From: Haploplasma axanthum
GTDB lineage: Bacteria; Bacillota_I; Bacilli_A; Acholeplasmatales; Acholeplasmataceae
Assembly (NCBI RefSeq): GCF_900660745.1
Contig: NZ_LR215048.1
Coordinates: forward strand, 992,001-1,056,000
Direction: 5' to 3'
DNA: 64,000 bases
A program made the translations under genes and the position numbers. Under the pieces are notes generated by a model. It was not told the DNA's origin and made no database searches. It saw only the letters and a list, made by a program, of their open reading frames with translations. Shown piece after piece: positions 1 through 8,128 of this stretch (the stretch's first letter is position 1; each line of letters starts with the position of its first letter).

Positions 1-651
1 ATGATAATTGTCTACCATTATGGTTGAATATTCTCCAGTTTCATCTTTTCTTCCATTGATATTTTCCACTTCAAATTGATTCATGAATTGATATGTTTTA
101 GTGTTCCCGTCATGAATAAATTTTTCAACTTGTCCAATATTGTCAGTGAAATTATCAATGAATTGCTGAGGGAGAGGCATTGCTCTGGATACTACTTTAG
201 CTACAGATACACCATATATATTTACCATTGTGACTACACATAACTGGTTAAATGAGAGACCTCTAATACCTTTACCATCTGGTCTAACATGTTTATAGGG
301 TTTTTCTCTAATACTAATGAATGTTTCATCAATTACGATCACTCCACTTATCTTCAAGTTTTCTTGATAGTTCTTTAATGAATGAAATATAATATATCTA
401 TAATATAAAACTGTTTTAATATTAATATCAAGATTTCTTGCAATAACTTCCAGCGTAACATCATCAATCATAAAAGCTATTAACTTTTTGATTTTATAAT
501 CACTTAACTTAAGATGTTTCATTGGAGTCTTATCAATTATGAAAGTTTTTAAACAACTCTTACATTTATATCTTTGTTTATTATTTTTGTCTTTTCCATT
601 TTTTATTAAACTGTTAAAAGAACCACATAGATCACAGTTTTGGTTCTGCAT
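1..651 (-). CDS. IS1595/IS1-like transposase, partial at left edge
   Basis: This is a minus-strand reading frame open from the ATG at 649-651 to the window edge (217 codons), with no stop inside the window. The N-terminus has two CxxC zinc-ribbon pairs (CDLCG near residue 6 and CKSC near residue 30), followed by a helix-turn-helix-like stretch and then VIDETFISI, which fits the first acidic residue of a DDE-type catalytic core. This architecture (zinc ribbon, then DDE core) is that of IS1595/IS1-type transposases that cut and paste or copy DNA. An AAAGGGA ribosome-binding site precedes the ATG. The 5' leader at 666-761 holds unusual interleaved inverted repeats. The exact IS family is uncertain because the C-terminal half is missing. 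It may be an intact element, since no internal stop is visible. Confidence 0.8.
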   Translation of the reverse strand, partial: MQNQNCDLCGSFNSLIKNGKDKNNKQRYKCKSCLKTFIIDKTPMKHLKLSDYKIKKLIAFMIDDVTLEVIARNLDINIKTVLYYRYIIFHSLKNYQENLKISGVIVIDETFISIREKPYKHVRPDGKGIRGLSFNQLCVVTMVNIYGVSVAKVVSRAMPLPQQFIDNFTDNIGQVEKFIHDGNTKTYQFMNQFEVENINGRKDETGEYSTIMVDNYH

Positions 652-665
652 TGACGTCCCTTTCT

Positions 666-761
666 ACTATAAAAGCGAGTGTTTTATCCTAAAGGAACGT
701 CGCCAAACAATCCAGGAATAAAACACTCGCTTTTATAGTTCCTTTATTAAGATTGTTTGGC
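666..761. repeat. Interleaved inverted repeats in the transposase leader
   Basis: Three inverted-repeat pairs interlock in this stretch. The first is a 22-bp perfect pair (666-687 with 718-739). The second is 8 bp (691-698 AAAGGAAC with 738-745 GTTCCTTT). The third is 11 bp (702-712 with 751-761, GCCAAACAATC and its complement). The order is A-B-C-A'-B'-C', so the hairpins are mutually exclusive rather than nested. It lies upstream of the minus-strand transposase and probably includes the element's terminal repeat and an untranslated leader able to adopt alternative folds. Confidence 0.6.
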
Positions 762-1096
762 ATTATTATTATAACATTGTTTTTATTTTTTTATAATGGA
801 CTTAAAGCTTTTGTTATCGTTATTTAAGCATAGTCATCAACTATTATCTCCACATCCCAGTTTTTTTTTGCTATATAATTGCATTTTTTAGTTATAGACT
901 TAATAAAGCAAAATGAAAGCATGCTACCGCAGTACATGTTAATTATTGCCACACTACAGTTATTTCCAAGCATATATAAATTTATCAAAATCAAAGAAAA
1001 AATAGAAGTTTTATTCATTATATTTGCATCTATTACAAGTATACTTTCTGCTATTCAATATATCCGCGAAATAATATAACGGAAAAACTATCATTT
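762..1096. other. Gene-poor stretch with a small hydrophobic ORF
   Basis: This spacer lies between the transposase leader and the broken XRE gene. It holds one plus-strand ORF (879-1079, 66 codons) predicted to form two membrane helices, without a convincing ribosome-binding site. A small membrane protein followed by an XRE regulator is a common two-gene unit, so this ORF may be the remnant of the partner of the pseudogene just downstream. No promoter or RNA gene is evident. Confidence 0.35.
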
Positions 1097-1307
1097 AAAA
1101 ACAGAATTAGAGTAGCAAGAGCTGAAAAAGAAATCTACAAGATGAATTAGAGAAAAGTTTGGTGTGTCCCGTCAAACAATTAGTGCGATTGAAACATGAC
1201 AATTTAATCCAAAAGCCAAATTAGCACTTTTAATATGTTATGCTCTTGATAAGAATTTTGAGGAGTTATTTTATTTCGAAAGTTCTAATGAAAATAGATT
1301 CGTATAA
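1097..1307 (+). pseudogene. Broken XRE-family helix-turn-helix regulator
   Basis: Translation gives KNRIRVARAEKEI, then a stop and a frame change, then EKFGVSRQTISAIET, another in-frame stop (TGA), and NPKAKLALLICYALDKNFEE before the final TAA. This is the full core of a short Cro/CI-type regulator: helix 2, the recognition helix VSRQTISAIE, and the C-terminal DKxFEELF. At least one frameshift and two stops interrupt it. Intact relatives of about 65-70 residues usually control a neighbouring membrane protein. Here the upstream hydrophobic ORF may be that partner. The gene is almost certainly non-functional. Confidence 0.75.
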
Positions 1308-1418
1308 TATTTGTTGATATAAAAGTAATTTAAGTGGAAAATTACTAATATAATATTTGAAGATGATTGCAAGAATAATCATGTGATTAAGTGAAAAAAC
1401 AAGTGAGGGGAATTCAAG

Positions 1419-2249
1419 ATGGCGAAAAAACAAGTTGATGTGCAAGGAATTAAAGTTTCATACATAAAAATAAAAGATAATGATTACATATCATTAACCG
1501 ATATTGCTAGAGTTAGGGAAAGCGAGTTTCCAAGCACAATCATTCAAAATTGGATGAGAAATAAAAATACGGTAGAGTATTTAGGTGTTTGGGAAAAACT
1601 ATACAATCCCAATTTTAATTCCATCGAATTCGATAGAATTGACAAAGAATCAGGCAGAAACTCATTCATGTTAACGCCAAAAAGATGGATAAGTGCTGTT
1701 AACTCCATTGGAATCATCACTAAACAAGGTAGATATGCCGATACACTTGCTCATAGAGATATTGCTTTTAAGTTTGCTGGATGGCTTTCAGTTGAGTTTG
1801 AACTTTATATTATCAAAGAATTTCAACGCTTAAAACAGGATGAAAGTAAACTAATTGAGTGGAATGCTAAAAGAGAACTGGCAAAAGTTAATTATTTAAT
1901 ACATACAGATGCAATTAAAGAAAACTTGATTGTGTCTGATTTGAAAAAAGAACAAATCAATTATGTCTATGCCAATGAATCAGATATGCTAAACGTGGCG
2001 TTATTTGGATTAACTGCATCAATTTGGGCAAAGAATAATCCAGATAAAAAGGGTAATATGCGTGATTATGCAACCATCGATCAGTTACTAGTCCTTTCTA
2101 ACTTAGAAAGCTACAATGCAATTTTGATTGAACAAGGATTAAAGCAAAGCCAAAGAATTGTTCAATTAAATCAAGTTGCAAAAAAACAGATTGAAGTATT
2201 GTCAAATAAACCTAACGGTCTTAACAAAACAATGAAAACATCTGGTTAA
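1419..2249 (+). CDS. KilA-N domain DNA-binding protein
   Basis: The 276-residue protein starts at ATG 1419 after GTGAGGGG. The N-terminal ~130 residues match the KilA-N pattern: DYISLTDIAR, then IIQNWMRNKNTVEYLGVWE, a Trp-rich middle with RWISAVNSIGIITKQGRYADT, and AHRDIAFKFAGWLS. The remainder (from about residue 140, FQRLKQDE) is helical, with a YANESDMLNVALFG segment and a lysine-rich tail. KilA-N is a DNA-binding domain first described in phage and large DNA virus proteins and is also found as stand-alone bacterial genes. No phage genes lie nearby, so a mobile-element cargo or remnant origin is inference. An intrinsic terminator follows at about 2261-2290. Its biological role is unknown. 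Confidence 0.85.
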   Translation: MAKKQVDVQGIKVSYIKIKDNDYISLTDIARVRESEFPSTIIQNWMRNKNTVEYLGVWEKLYNPNFNSIEFDRIDKESGRNSFMLTPKRWISAVNSIGIITKQGRYADTLAHRDIAFKFAGWLSVEFELYIIKEFQRLKQDESKLIEWNAKRELAKVNYLIHTDAIKENLIVSDLKKEQINYVYANESDMLNVALFGLTASIWAKNNPDKKGNMRDYATIDQLLVLSNLESYNAILIEQGLKQSQRIVQLNQVAKKQIEVLSNKPNGLNKTMKTSG

Positions 2250-2260
2250 AAAGTAATTAG

Positions 2261-2290
2261 GTAAGAAGTACTTACTTTTTTTGTTTTTTT
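2261..2290 (+). terminator. Intrinsic terminator after the KilA-N gene
   Basis: GTAAG-AAGTA-CTTAC is followed by a T-rich run, directly downstream of the KilA-N stop. Confidence 0.7.
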
Positions 2291-2418
2291 GGGGATAGGT
2301 TTGCTCAAACGGATTTGAACTTACCTCAGTGAATTTGAAAAAGAACTGAACAATGTCAACTCAACTGTATTTGACACAATTATTTAACCAATGATATAAT
2401 GATAACGAGGGTAAAAGA

Positions 2419-3303
2419 ATGAGACAAAAATATGACAGTGTGTTTGCAGATTCAAAATATAATTATTTCTTAACGAGCAACAAGGTGGAAGTAAGAGATA
2501 ACGATAATAAGAAACAGCATGTGTTTAAAATTAAAAATGTGTCATCGGTTATTTCAGATGTCGAATATAATTTTATAGCTTTGACAACAACAGAGACAAA
2601 AATATACTTATACGATTTTACTTTTAAGTTATTAGAAATATTTAGCTTAGATCAAGAAGTTTTTTCAGTACTGTACGATAAAAAAAGTAGATTAATCATT
2701 TCATCATTTACAGATATATCTCATAAAAAAGCAAGTATCTTTACAATCAATCCTATTTTAAAAAAATTAAATATAAAAACAATTCCAGGTTTAGCTGTGT
2801 ATTCCCCTTATAAAGTCGATGGTGATACAATTATAATGATTAAGACTATTATTGCAGATGAAATGAAAAAGGCATTGCTCATTCACTTGGATAAAACTAG
2901 TTTAGAAATAGTGGAAGTATTAGAAACAGCATTTGATGGTGGATTATTTACACTGATTAATCATGGACCATATGTGTATGATTATACTGGCATATATAAT
3001 TTTGAAGATAATCAATTCATTTATTTTAAGGATTTGAATATTAAATCTAACCATCTAAGAATTATAAAAGAGATAAACAATAAGTATATTTTTATTTTCT
3101 ATGAAGAAGTGTTAATCTATGACAAAAGTTTTAAACTGATCAGTAAATATAAAAGCAAGACTACTACTAATGCAGTATTTGGTTTATTAGAAGATGATGA
3201 TACAATCCTTGATGTTTTAGTTGAAAATGGTACTGAAATCATTGTAATGAATAATAGAGTTGAATTTAATGATGTATCAAATTCAATATTAGGTATTTAT
3301 TGA
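2419..3303 (+). CDS. Hypothetical beta-propeller-like protein
   Basis: The 294-residue protein has ATG 2419 preceded by GAGGGTAAAAG. I do not recognise a named family. The sequence is a series of short beta-strand blocks with recurrent hydrophobic/aromatic patches (e.g. NFIALTTTETKIYLYD, EEVLIYDKSFKLISKY), which suggests a WD40/YVTN-like propeller of perhaps five to seven blades. There is no signal peptide or membrane segment, so it is probably cytosolic. It stands alone between the KilA-N gene and a transposase remnant, and its stop is followed by a hairpin plus T-run (3313-3356). A role in protein-protein interaction would fit a propeller, but nothing here shows it directly. Confidence 0.55.
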   Translation: MRQKYDSVFADSKYNYFLTSNKVEVRDNDNKKQHVFKIKNVSSVISDVEYNFIALTTTETKIYLYDFTFKLLEIFSLDQEVFSVLYDKKSRLIISSFTDISHKKASIFTINPILKKLNIKTIPGLAVYSPYKVDGDTIIMIKTIIADEMKKALLIHLDKTSLEIVEVLETAFDGGLFTLINHGPYVYDYTGIYNFEDNQFIYFKDLNIKSNHLRIIKEINNKYIFIFYEEVLIYDKSFKLISKYKSKTTTNAVFGLLEDDDTILDVLVENGTEIIVMNNRVEFNDVSNSILGIY

Positions 3304-3504
3304 GACATGTAATAGATCTAGTCCGGTTAATTCTGGATTTTTAGATCTTTTTTTTATATCATAATATATTTGTTCAAACTCGTCTAGAGATAGATTTCCT
3401 AAAGCTTTTGGATGTCTATAATAATTATAAAATTTAATGTATTTGTCAAAGAATTCTTTGAGTACATTTAAATCTAGATAACCCCTTCAATAGATTTCCT
3501 CTTT
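3295..3504 (-). pseudogene. C-terminal remnant of an integrase-core transposase
   Basis: The minus-strand translation upstream of a stop reads LKEEIY, then one stop, then YLDLNVLKEFFDKYIKFY and NYYRHPKALGNLSLDEFE. This is the typical C-terminal end of rve-type (IS3/IS150-like) transposases: the catalytic Glu in an LKxE context, then the YNxYR.HxALGxLSPxEF tail with Pro replaced. The rest of the catalytic core is absent and a stop interrupts it, so it is a dead fragment. It marks this region as a past insertion site. Confidence 0.65.
3313..3356 (+). terminator. Hairpin with T-run after the propeller-like gene
   Basis: AGATCT arms enclose an inner TCCGG/TCTGGA stem and are followed by eight T residues. 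The same DNA also encodes the tail of the minus-strand transposase remnant. Confidence 0.55.
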
Positions 3505-4104
3505 TAGGATTACATTTGTTAATATATAACTAGGTCAATAACTAAATATGAGGTTAATGTACCAAATACGTATGAAAATAACATAATAGGACTAGAAATA
3601 TAGCGAGTTAATAATGCATTATATGAAACGGGTATTATATATAAAAATAAAAAAAAATCAAAACAAACCAACGTTTCAATACAAGAATTCTGTGATATAC
3701 TTTTTTTGAAGCGGTTATTAAAAAGAATATCACTTTCCCCATACATAGATAGTTTTGTTTTAAAGAAATTGATTCAATAAGTTCATATGATTTAATTTGA
3801 GATAACAATTCGTCAGATAAATATGAGATAGATAATAATATAGGGCGACTTTAATAGATGCTTGATAAGTAATGCATAAAGTATCTTTAAATTTTGATTC
3901 AAATGTGATAGAATTTTAATAGAGTACTTTTATCTTTTATTGAGTTTGGTCACTTGCAATTATACGAGAATAACTATTCTTTTTATATATTAAAATCAGT
4001 GATTATAATAAAAAAGGTGTAGGTCAAAACTAACTAGTCCTAGTTACTTTTGGCACTACCAGAATAATAATACGGGGAAAATAGGTGAGCAAAAGATTAG
4101 AATA
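3505..4104. other. Gene-poor, apparently decayed region
   Basis: About 600 bp without a supportable gene. A minus-strand ORF at 3519-3746 (75 codons, two to three hydrophobic stretches) lacks a good ribosome-binding site and could be the end of a decayed membrane-protein gene. A weak palindrome-like element (ACTAGTCCTAGT) lies near 4030. I see no tRNA, riboswitch or convincing promoter here. Confidence 0.4.
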
Positions 4105-4177
4105 TTTAAGGATGCAATAATCAGTGTTTATGCATTCTTAAATGAGAAAATGATGTAATTATATGGGTAATAGACAT
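4105..4177 (+). repeat. Stem-loop plus common core, copy 1
   Basis: A strong inverted repeat (TTTAAGGATGCA with TGCATTCTTAAA, 4105-4142) is followed by the core ATATGGGTAATAGACAT (4161-4177). Variants of this core recur upstream of later genes (4835, 5948, 6821, 8663). The in-frame upstream ATG of the GrpB gene falls inside this repeat, which argues against that ATG being the real start. Confidence 0.5.
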
Positions 4178-4219
4178 ACAAATAGTGAAAGATTAAGTAA
4201 ACAAAGGATGGACGTCTTT

Positions 4220-4783
4220 ATGAAGAAAAAACTAAATGAAATGACATTAGAAGAACTATGGGAATTGTTCCCAATATCTTTAGTTCCTCATAAAACATGC
4301 TGGAGTGAATGGTTTTATGAAGAAAAAGAACTTCTTGAAGATTTACTAACTAATGTAAAAACTTTGAAAATTGAACACATAGGTAGCACCACCATTTCTA
4401 CAATATACGCCAAAAATATTGTAGATATACTTATTGAAGTTGAAAATGAAGATTATATTAAAACAAGTAATCTTTTATCTAATAATGGTTATATTATTAT
4501 GTATCAAAAAGAAAATAGAGCAGCACTAAATAAAGGATATACTGAAGATGGGTTTGCTGAAAAAGTATTTCATGTTCATGTAAGAAAAAAGGGAGATATA
4601 GACGAACTCTATTTTAGAGATTATCTTATCGAATATAAAGAAGTAGCAAAAGATTATGAGAAATTAAAACTAGAGTTATGGAAACGATATGAGCATGATC
4701 GTGATGGTTATACTGATGCTAAAACAGAGTTTATTACTAGCATAACAGAAAAAGCAAAATCACTGTATCACGGCAGATACTGA
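4220..4783 (+). CDS. GrpB family (UPF0157) protein, nucleotidyltransferase-like
   Basis: 187 residues from ATG 4220. This start was chosen because AGGATG sits 8 bp upstream and family members begin at the MKKKLNEMTLEELWELFP block. A longer in-frame ORF from 4163 begins inside a repeat. The signature HIGSTTISTIYAKNIVDILI (about residues 55-74) is the GrpB nucleotidyltransferase-fold GS motif, followed by FHVHV and YFRDYL. Members are about 170-200 residues and cytosolic. The family is assigned to the nucleotidyltransferase superfamily, but the substrate is poorly known. It stands alone in a string of unrelated plus-strand accessory genes. Confidence 0.85.
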   Translation: MKKKLNEMTLEELWELFPISLVPHKTCWSEWFYEEKELLEDLLTNVKTLKIEHIGSTTISTIYAKNIVDILIEVENEDYIKTSNLLSNNGYIIMYQKENRAALNKGYTEDGFAEKVFHVHVRKKGDIDELYFRDYLIEYKEVAKDYEKLKLELWKRYEHDRDGYTDAKTEFITSITEKAKSLYHGRY

Positions 4784-5108
4784 AACTATTTAATAATTGC
4801 CATTTATGAACTCTTAAATAGGAAAAACATATACTTGTATGGGTAATAGATTGGTAAATATTGGAAAAATGAGTAATTAGAATTTTTTCTTAATAGAGTG
4901 ATTTAAAGTAAGCAAAATGCAATGTAAATGTTCTATAAGGATGGTAATAATATGTCTTATGAATTTTCAATAAATAAACTATCTGAAATGATTAGAAGTA
5001 TACGATGTAAGTTAGATAATAATGATGAATCATAAATAGTGTTTAATACGACTTGAAAAGAAAGTAATAAACTTGATGTAAAAAGTAAGAAGTGAGGAAA
5101 AATAATTT
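4784..5108. other. Spacer with repeat copy 2 and a possible micro-ORF
   Basis: An inverted repeat CTATTTAA/TTAAATAG (4786-4821) is followed by the common core TTGTATGGGTAATAGATTG (4835-4853). Further down, AAGGATGG precedes a short ORF from about 4951 (roughly 25 codons) that I cannot assign and that may be a gene fragment. No clear promoter for the downstream protease was identified. Confidence 0.45.
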
Positions 5109-5906
5109 ATGAAAATAATTAAATCAAAGCGATATATTCTAATACTTTTAGCAATATTGTTATTCATATTGATTGGATGCAGTAATCAACATACGTATAT
5201 AAATGAAGAACTAAAATCAAAAATTACAGAATCAAATATTATCCAATCAACTGTTTTAATTGTTAAAGAACAAAAAGAAACAAGTAATGATTCAGCTACT
5301 TCAATAACATACTCATATGGTTTTTCAGGGGGCATTATTAAGAAAGAGGAAAATAAATACTACATTTTGACCGCTTTTCATCCAATTGAACAATTAACTG
5401 ATGAGAACTTAATTGTTCTTTTATGGAACGAGCCAAGATACAATGATTTACCAAGTGAACAGAAAAAAGGAATATCTCGTTATTATGCCTCAAAATCCAA
5501 AGCTAAAATTGAATATACAGATATTAAATATGATTTAGCAATCATAAGTTTTGAAAGTGGCAAAGAACTACCAATACTTGAAATAAGCGATACTGAAGCT
5601 ATGTTTGGAGATGATATATCCAGTATAAGCAATCCAAAAGATCGGGATAGAAATTATCTTTCTTTTGGTAAAATAACTTCTAAGATTGCTGTTCCATTTG
5701 GTGATGATAAGGATAACATACAGTATAATGTTATTGAACATAATTCATATATTAATGAAGGAAGTAGTGGGAGCATTCTTATTAACAATGATCTAAAAGT
5801 TGTTGGTATTAATTTAGGTGGAACAACAAGAAGAGATAAGTTTATCAAAGCAAAAGCCATGCCACTAGATAGAATTATTGAATTCATTAATAAATCATCT
5901 ATTTAA
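5109..5906 (+). CDS. Trypsin-like serine protease lipoprotein
   Basis: 265 residues. The N-terminus is a lipoprotein signal peptide: KSKR, a long hydrophobic core, and the lipobox LIGC with Cys at about residue 24. The mature part has the chymotrypsin/HtrA-type triad in order: His in LTAFHP (about residue 95), Asp in YDLAIISF (about residue 141) and Ser in GSSGSIL (about residue 222). The protein is therefore probably a membrane-tethered extracellular protease without a PDZ domain. The HtrA-type fold and predicted activity follow from these motifs, while the substrate is unknown. It is monocistronic, between repeat copies 2 and 3, with no protease inhibitor or regulator beside it. A GAGGAAAAA ribosome-binding site lies upstream. 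Confidence 0.8.
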   Translation: MKIIKSKRYILILLAILLFILIGCSNQHTYINEELKSKITESNIIQSTVLIVKEQKETSNDSATSITYSYGFSGGIIKKEENKYYILTAFHPIEQLTDENLIVLLWNEPRYNDLPSEQKKGISRYYASKSKAKIEYTDIKYDLAIISFESGKELPILEISDTEAMFGDDISSISNPKDRDRNYLSFGKITSKIAVPFGDDKDNIQYNVIEHNSYINEGSSGSILINNDLKVVGINLGGTTRRDKFIKAKAMPLDRIIEFINKSSI

Positions 5907-5965
5907 TAATTACTTTAAGATTTATTAAAAGCAAAAAACGATATGTTTATATAAGCAATAGATAG
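5907..5965 (+). repeat. Stem-loop plus common core, copy 3
   Basis: A CTTT/AAAG-type inverted repeat (5913-5931) precedes the core variant TATATAAGCAATAGATAG (5948-5965). This is the same layout as copies 1, 2 and 4. Confidence 0.4.
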
Positions 5966-6000
5966 AAAAATAATTAAAAAAATGATTAAATAAGGAAATG

Positions 6001-6774
6001 ATGACTAATATGACTGATAAAACTTATGAATTCATTAAATCATACCAAAGCATTTTAGATGTTTTTGGTTATTTTCCAACGTTTCATGATGATAAAATAG
6101 TTCGGTGGTCAATCAAAAAAAATGACCTGTTTATAACTATAAGAACAGCTCAAAATGCAATTAATTCGCTATCTAAAGAAGGTTATCATGATGTTATTAC
6201 ACAATTTAAATTTACAAATGTTAGAAAATTAAAGCATAATTTCAATAGAAAAGAACGTTCGATTTTAGGTGTTAAGTTTGATAAGCGTGACTCTAACATT
6301 GAAGTATACATAGATGGTATTTATGATGGTGCTACACAATTTGAATTCATTTGTGAATCAGTTGAAGTATTATCTTGCAAAGGTTATACGCATTACCGTG
6401 ATTTTGAATCTATAAAAGAACTTTATGATAGCGTGAAAATTTTTCTCAAGGATAAAGTGAAATTGAATGAAAACAGTATTGAAATCTTTTATCATAATAG
6501 GTTCATTGTCAAAATTACAGGATTGATTTACTTTAAAGTTGTGATTAATGAGATTTTGTATTCTAAAGCTATTGAAACACAAGATATTTGGTATTTTATA
6601 AAAGAAATGAACGAAGATATGGTTTATTATATTCAGTATGAAGCCTACAAGTGCTTCATATTTAAAAAGAAAACACGTATTAATGAGTATCTCAAGAATA
6701 AAGTTGATATTTCTAAGTTCATAACTGATAATAAAGTAGTTAGCATATTTGATTGTAAATCCGTAATCAAATGA
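6001..6774 (+). CDS. Imm50-like domain protein
   Basis: 257 residues from ATG 6001 (AGGA upstream; ATGs at 5998 and 6010 are alternatives). The N-terminal block SILDVFGYFPTFHDDKIV closely resembles the start of immunity-protein-50 domains, where a GYxPSFHDAEV motif precedes a beta-rich fold. The C-terminal ~150 residues match nothing I recognise. Imm50 domains are predicted to neutralise polymorphic toxins, but no toxin gene is adjacent, so this may be an orphan immunity gene or simply a family resemblance. There is no signal peptide or membrane helix. It sits between repeat copies 3 and 4. Confidence 0.5.
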   Translation: MTNMTDKTYEFIKSYQSILDVFGYFPTFHDDKIVRWSIKKNDLFITIRTAQNAINSLSKEGYHDVITQFKFTNVRKLKHNFNRKERSILGVKFDKRDSNIEVYIDGIYDGATQFEFICESVEVLSCKGYTHYRDFESIKELYDSVKIFLKDKVKLNENSIEIFYHNRFIVKITGLIYFKVVINEILYSKAIETQDIWYFIKEMNEDMVYYIQYEAYKCFIFKKKTRINEYLKNKVDISKFITDNKVVSIFDCKSVIK

Positions 6775-6839
6775 ATGTAATAATTACGTTTATTACGTAT
6801 TAAATAGAAAAAAGATATGCTTGTATGAATATTAGATTG
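6775..6839 (+). repeat. Stem-loop plus common core, copy 4
   Basis: An imperfect inverted repeat around ACGT...ACGT (6779-6803) precedes the core TTGTATGAATATTAGATTG (6821-6839). Confidence 0.45.
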
Positions 6840-6885
6840 ATGAAATTGAATAAATATAAGTGAGATTAAAAGGGGAGTAGAAACA

Positions 6886-7698
6886 ATGTTTCATTATACA
6901 ATTGGAGAAAAAATTGATGTATTTGAATTTGATAGAAAAGCTTCAAGAGCAGTTATTATAAAGGATAATAAAGTATTGGTTCTTAAAAGTGATAATCACG
7001 AAGTTAAACTTCCTGGTGGTGGTGTAGATAATGATGAAACATTTATAGATGCACTAATTCGTGAAGTTAAAGAAGAAACTGGATATGACGTATTAAGTTT
7101 TTCTGAATTTGGAGTGGTTGATTTATTTGCTAATAGCAAAACAAACAATGAAAAACAATTTTCAATGAGATCCAAATATTTTTTAGTTGAAGTGAATAAA
7201 CAACCAAGCAAGACAAATTTTCAGGGATATGAGATTGAAGAAAACTTTCAACCTATTTGGATTGAACTTGAAGAAACTATCGATATTAATGAAAGAGCGC
7301 TTAATAATAATCGAAATAATGATATAGCAGAGCGAGAATTGATTGTTTTTAAAGAGATAAAAGAACGAATTTTTAAAGAATTAGAAGTTAAGTCTAAAGT
7401 AATTACAATATGTGGTAGTTTAAAATTTAAAAGAGAAATGATGAATGCAGCAATGAAACTGGAACTATTAGGTAACGTTGTCTTAATACCAATCTTTCCA
7501 TTAGATGATAATTTTGATGAATATACTGAAGAAGAACTCAATATACTTGGTAAAATGCACAAAGAGAAAATAAAAATTTCGGATGCTATTTTAGTGATTA
7601 ATGTAGGTGGATATATAGGGAAAAGTACAAAAAGTGAAATTGAGTTTGCTACTTCATTAAATAAAGAAATCAGGTATTTAGAAAATAAAGAACAGTAG
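6886..7698 (+). CDS. NUDIX hydrolase fused to a nucleoside deoxyribosyltransferase-like domain
   Basis: 270 residues from ATG 6886 after GGGGAG. Residues 1-150 are a NUDIX domain with a full box: GGGVDNDETF then REVKEETGY (about residues 44-70), which supplies the Glu residues that bind the metal and split nucleoside-diphosphate-X substrates. Residues ~165-270 (VITICGSLKFKREM, KISDAILVINV, GKSTKSEIEFA) match the Rossmann-like nucleoside 2-deoxyribosyltransferase/DUF4406 family. The Ser/Gly loop and the SxxE of the substrate pocket are visible. The two-domain protein could sanitise or salvage modified nucleotides, and NUDIX plus Rossmannoid nucleotide-processing fusions also occur in conflict systems. 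The substrate is unknown. It is followed after 44 bp by an AraC-type gene. Confidence 0.75.
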   Translation: MFHYTIGEKIDVFEFDRKASRAVIIKDNKVLVLKSDNHEVKLPGGGVDNDETFIDALIREVKEETGYDVLSFSEFGVVDLFANSKTNNEKQFSMRSKYFLVEVNKQPSKTNFQGYEIEENFQPIWIELEETIDINERALNNNRNNDIAERELIVFKEIKERIFKELEVKSKVITICGSLKFKREMMNAAMKLELLGNVVLIPIFPLDDNFDEYTEEELNILGKMHKEKIKISDAILVINVGGYIGKSTKSEIEFATSLNKEIRYLENKEQ

Positions 7699-7742
7699 TT
7701 TTATCAATTCAATAACATAGAGTCCAAAGTGGAGGTGAATGC

Positions 7743-8072
7743 ATGATATATCATAAAATTATGAACAAAGCAGAAGATTATATTGAAGACAATCTTCATT
7801 CTGTGATTAGATTAAATGATATTGCACAGCATGTTGGACTTTCTGATTTTCATTTTCATAGGCTTTTTAAACAACATTCTAATGAAACAATTCACTCTTT
7901 TGTTTCAAGAGTGAAGATTGAAAGATCAAGTATATTCTTAAAAGTAAGAAATGATTTGACAATTACTGAAGTTGCATATTTATATGGATATAGCGATTCT
8001 AGTTCGTATATAAGAGCATTTAAGAAATATTTCGGTGTAAGTCCTTCCCAATTTAGAAATAGCAAGATTTGA
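7743..8072 (+). CDS. AraC-type helix-turn-helix protein, DNA-binding domain only
   Basis: 109 residues from ATG 7743 after GGAGGTGA. The protein is just the two-HTH AraC/XylS DNA-binding domain: first HTH IRLNDIAQHVGLSDFHFHRLF, second HTH ITEVAYLYGYSDSSSYIRAF, and the terminal FGVSPSQFR signature. There is no effector domain in the same chain. The next gene, 57 bp downstream, encodes a GyrI-like small-molecule-binding domain. Elsewhere (18269-19180) the same two domains are fused, so these two genes look like a split two-part regulator. Confidence 0.85.
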   Translation: MIYHKIMNKAEDYIEDNLHSVIRLNDIAQHVGLSDFHFHRLFKQHSNETIHSFVSRVKIERSSIFLKVRNDLTITEVAYLYGYSDSSSYIRAFKKYFGVSPSQFRNSKI

Positions 8073-8128
8073 CAAGAAAACGCAAATACTATTAACTATA
8101 ATTGAGTTAGAAAGTTGAGGTATTTAAA

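Noticed and set aside
539-721. Plus-strand 60-codon ORF
   Set aside because: It overlaps the transposase gene on the other strand and the leader hairpins, lacks a family match and is explained as a shadow.
4951-5033. Short ORF after AAGGATGG in the spacer before the protease gene
   Set aside because: Only about 25 codons with no recognisable feature; it may be a fragment, so it is mentioned but not called.
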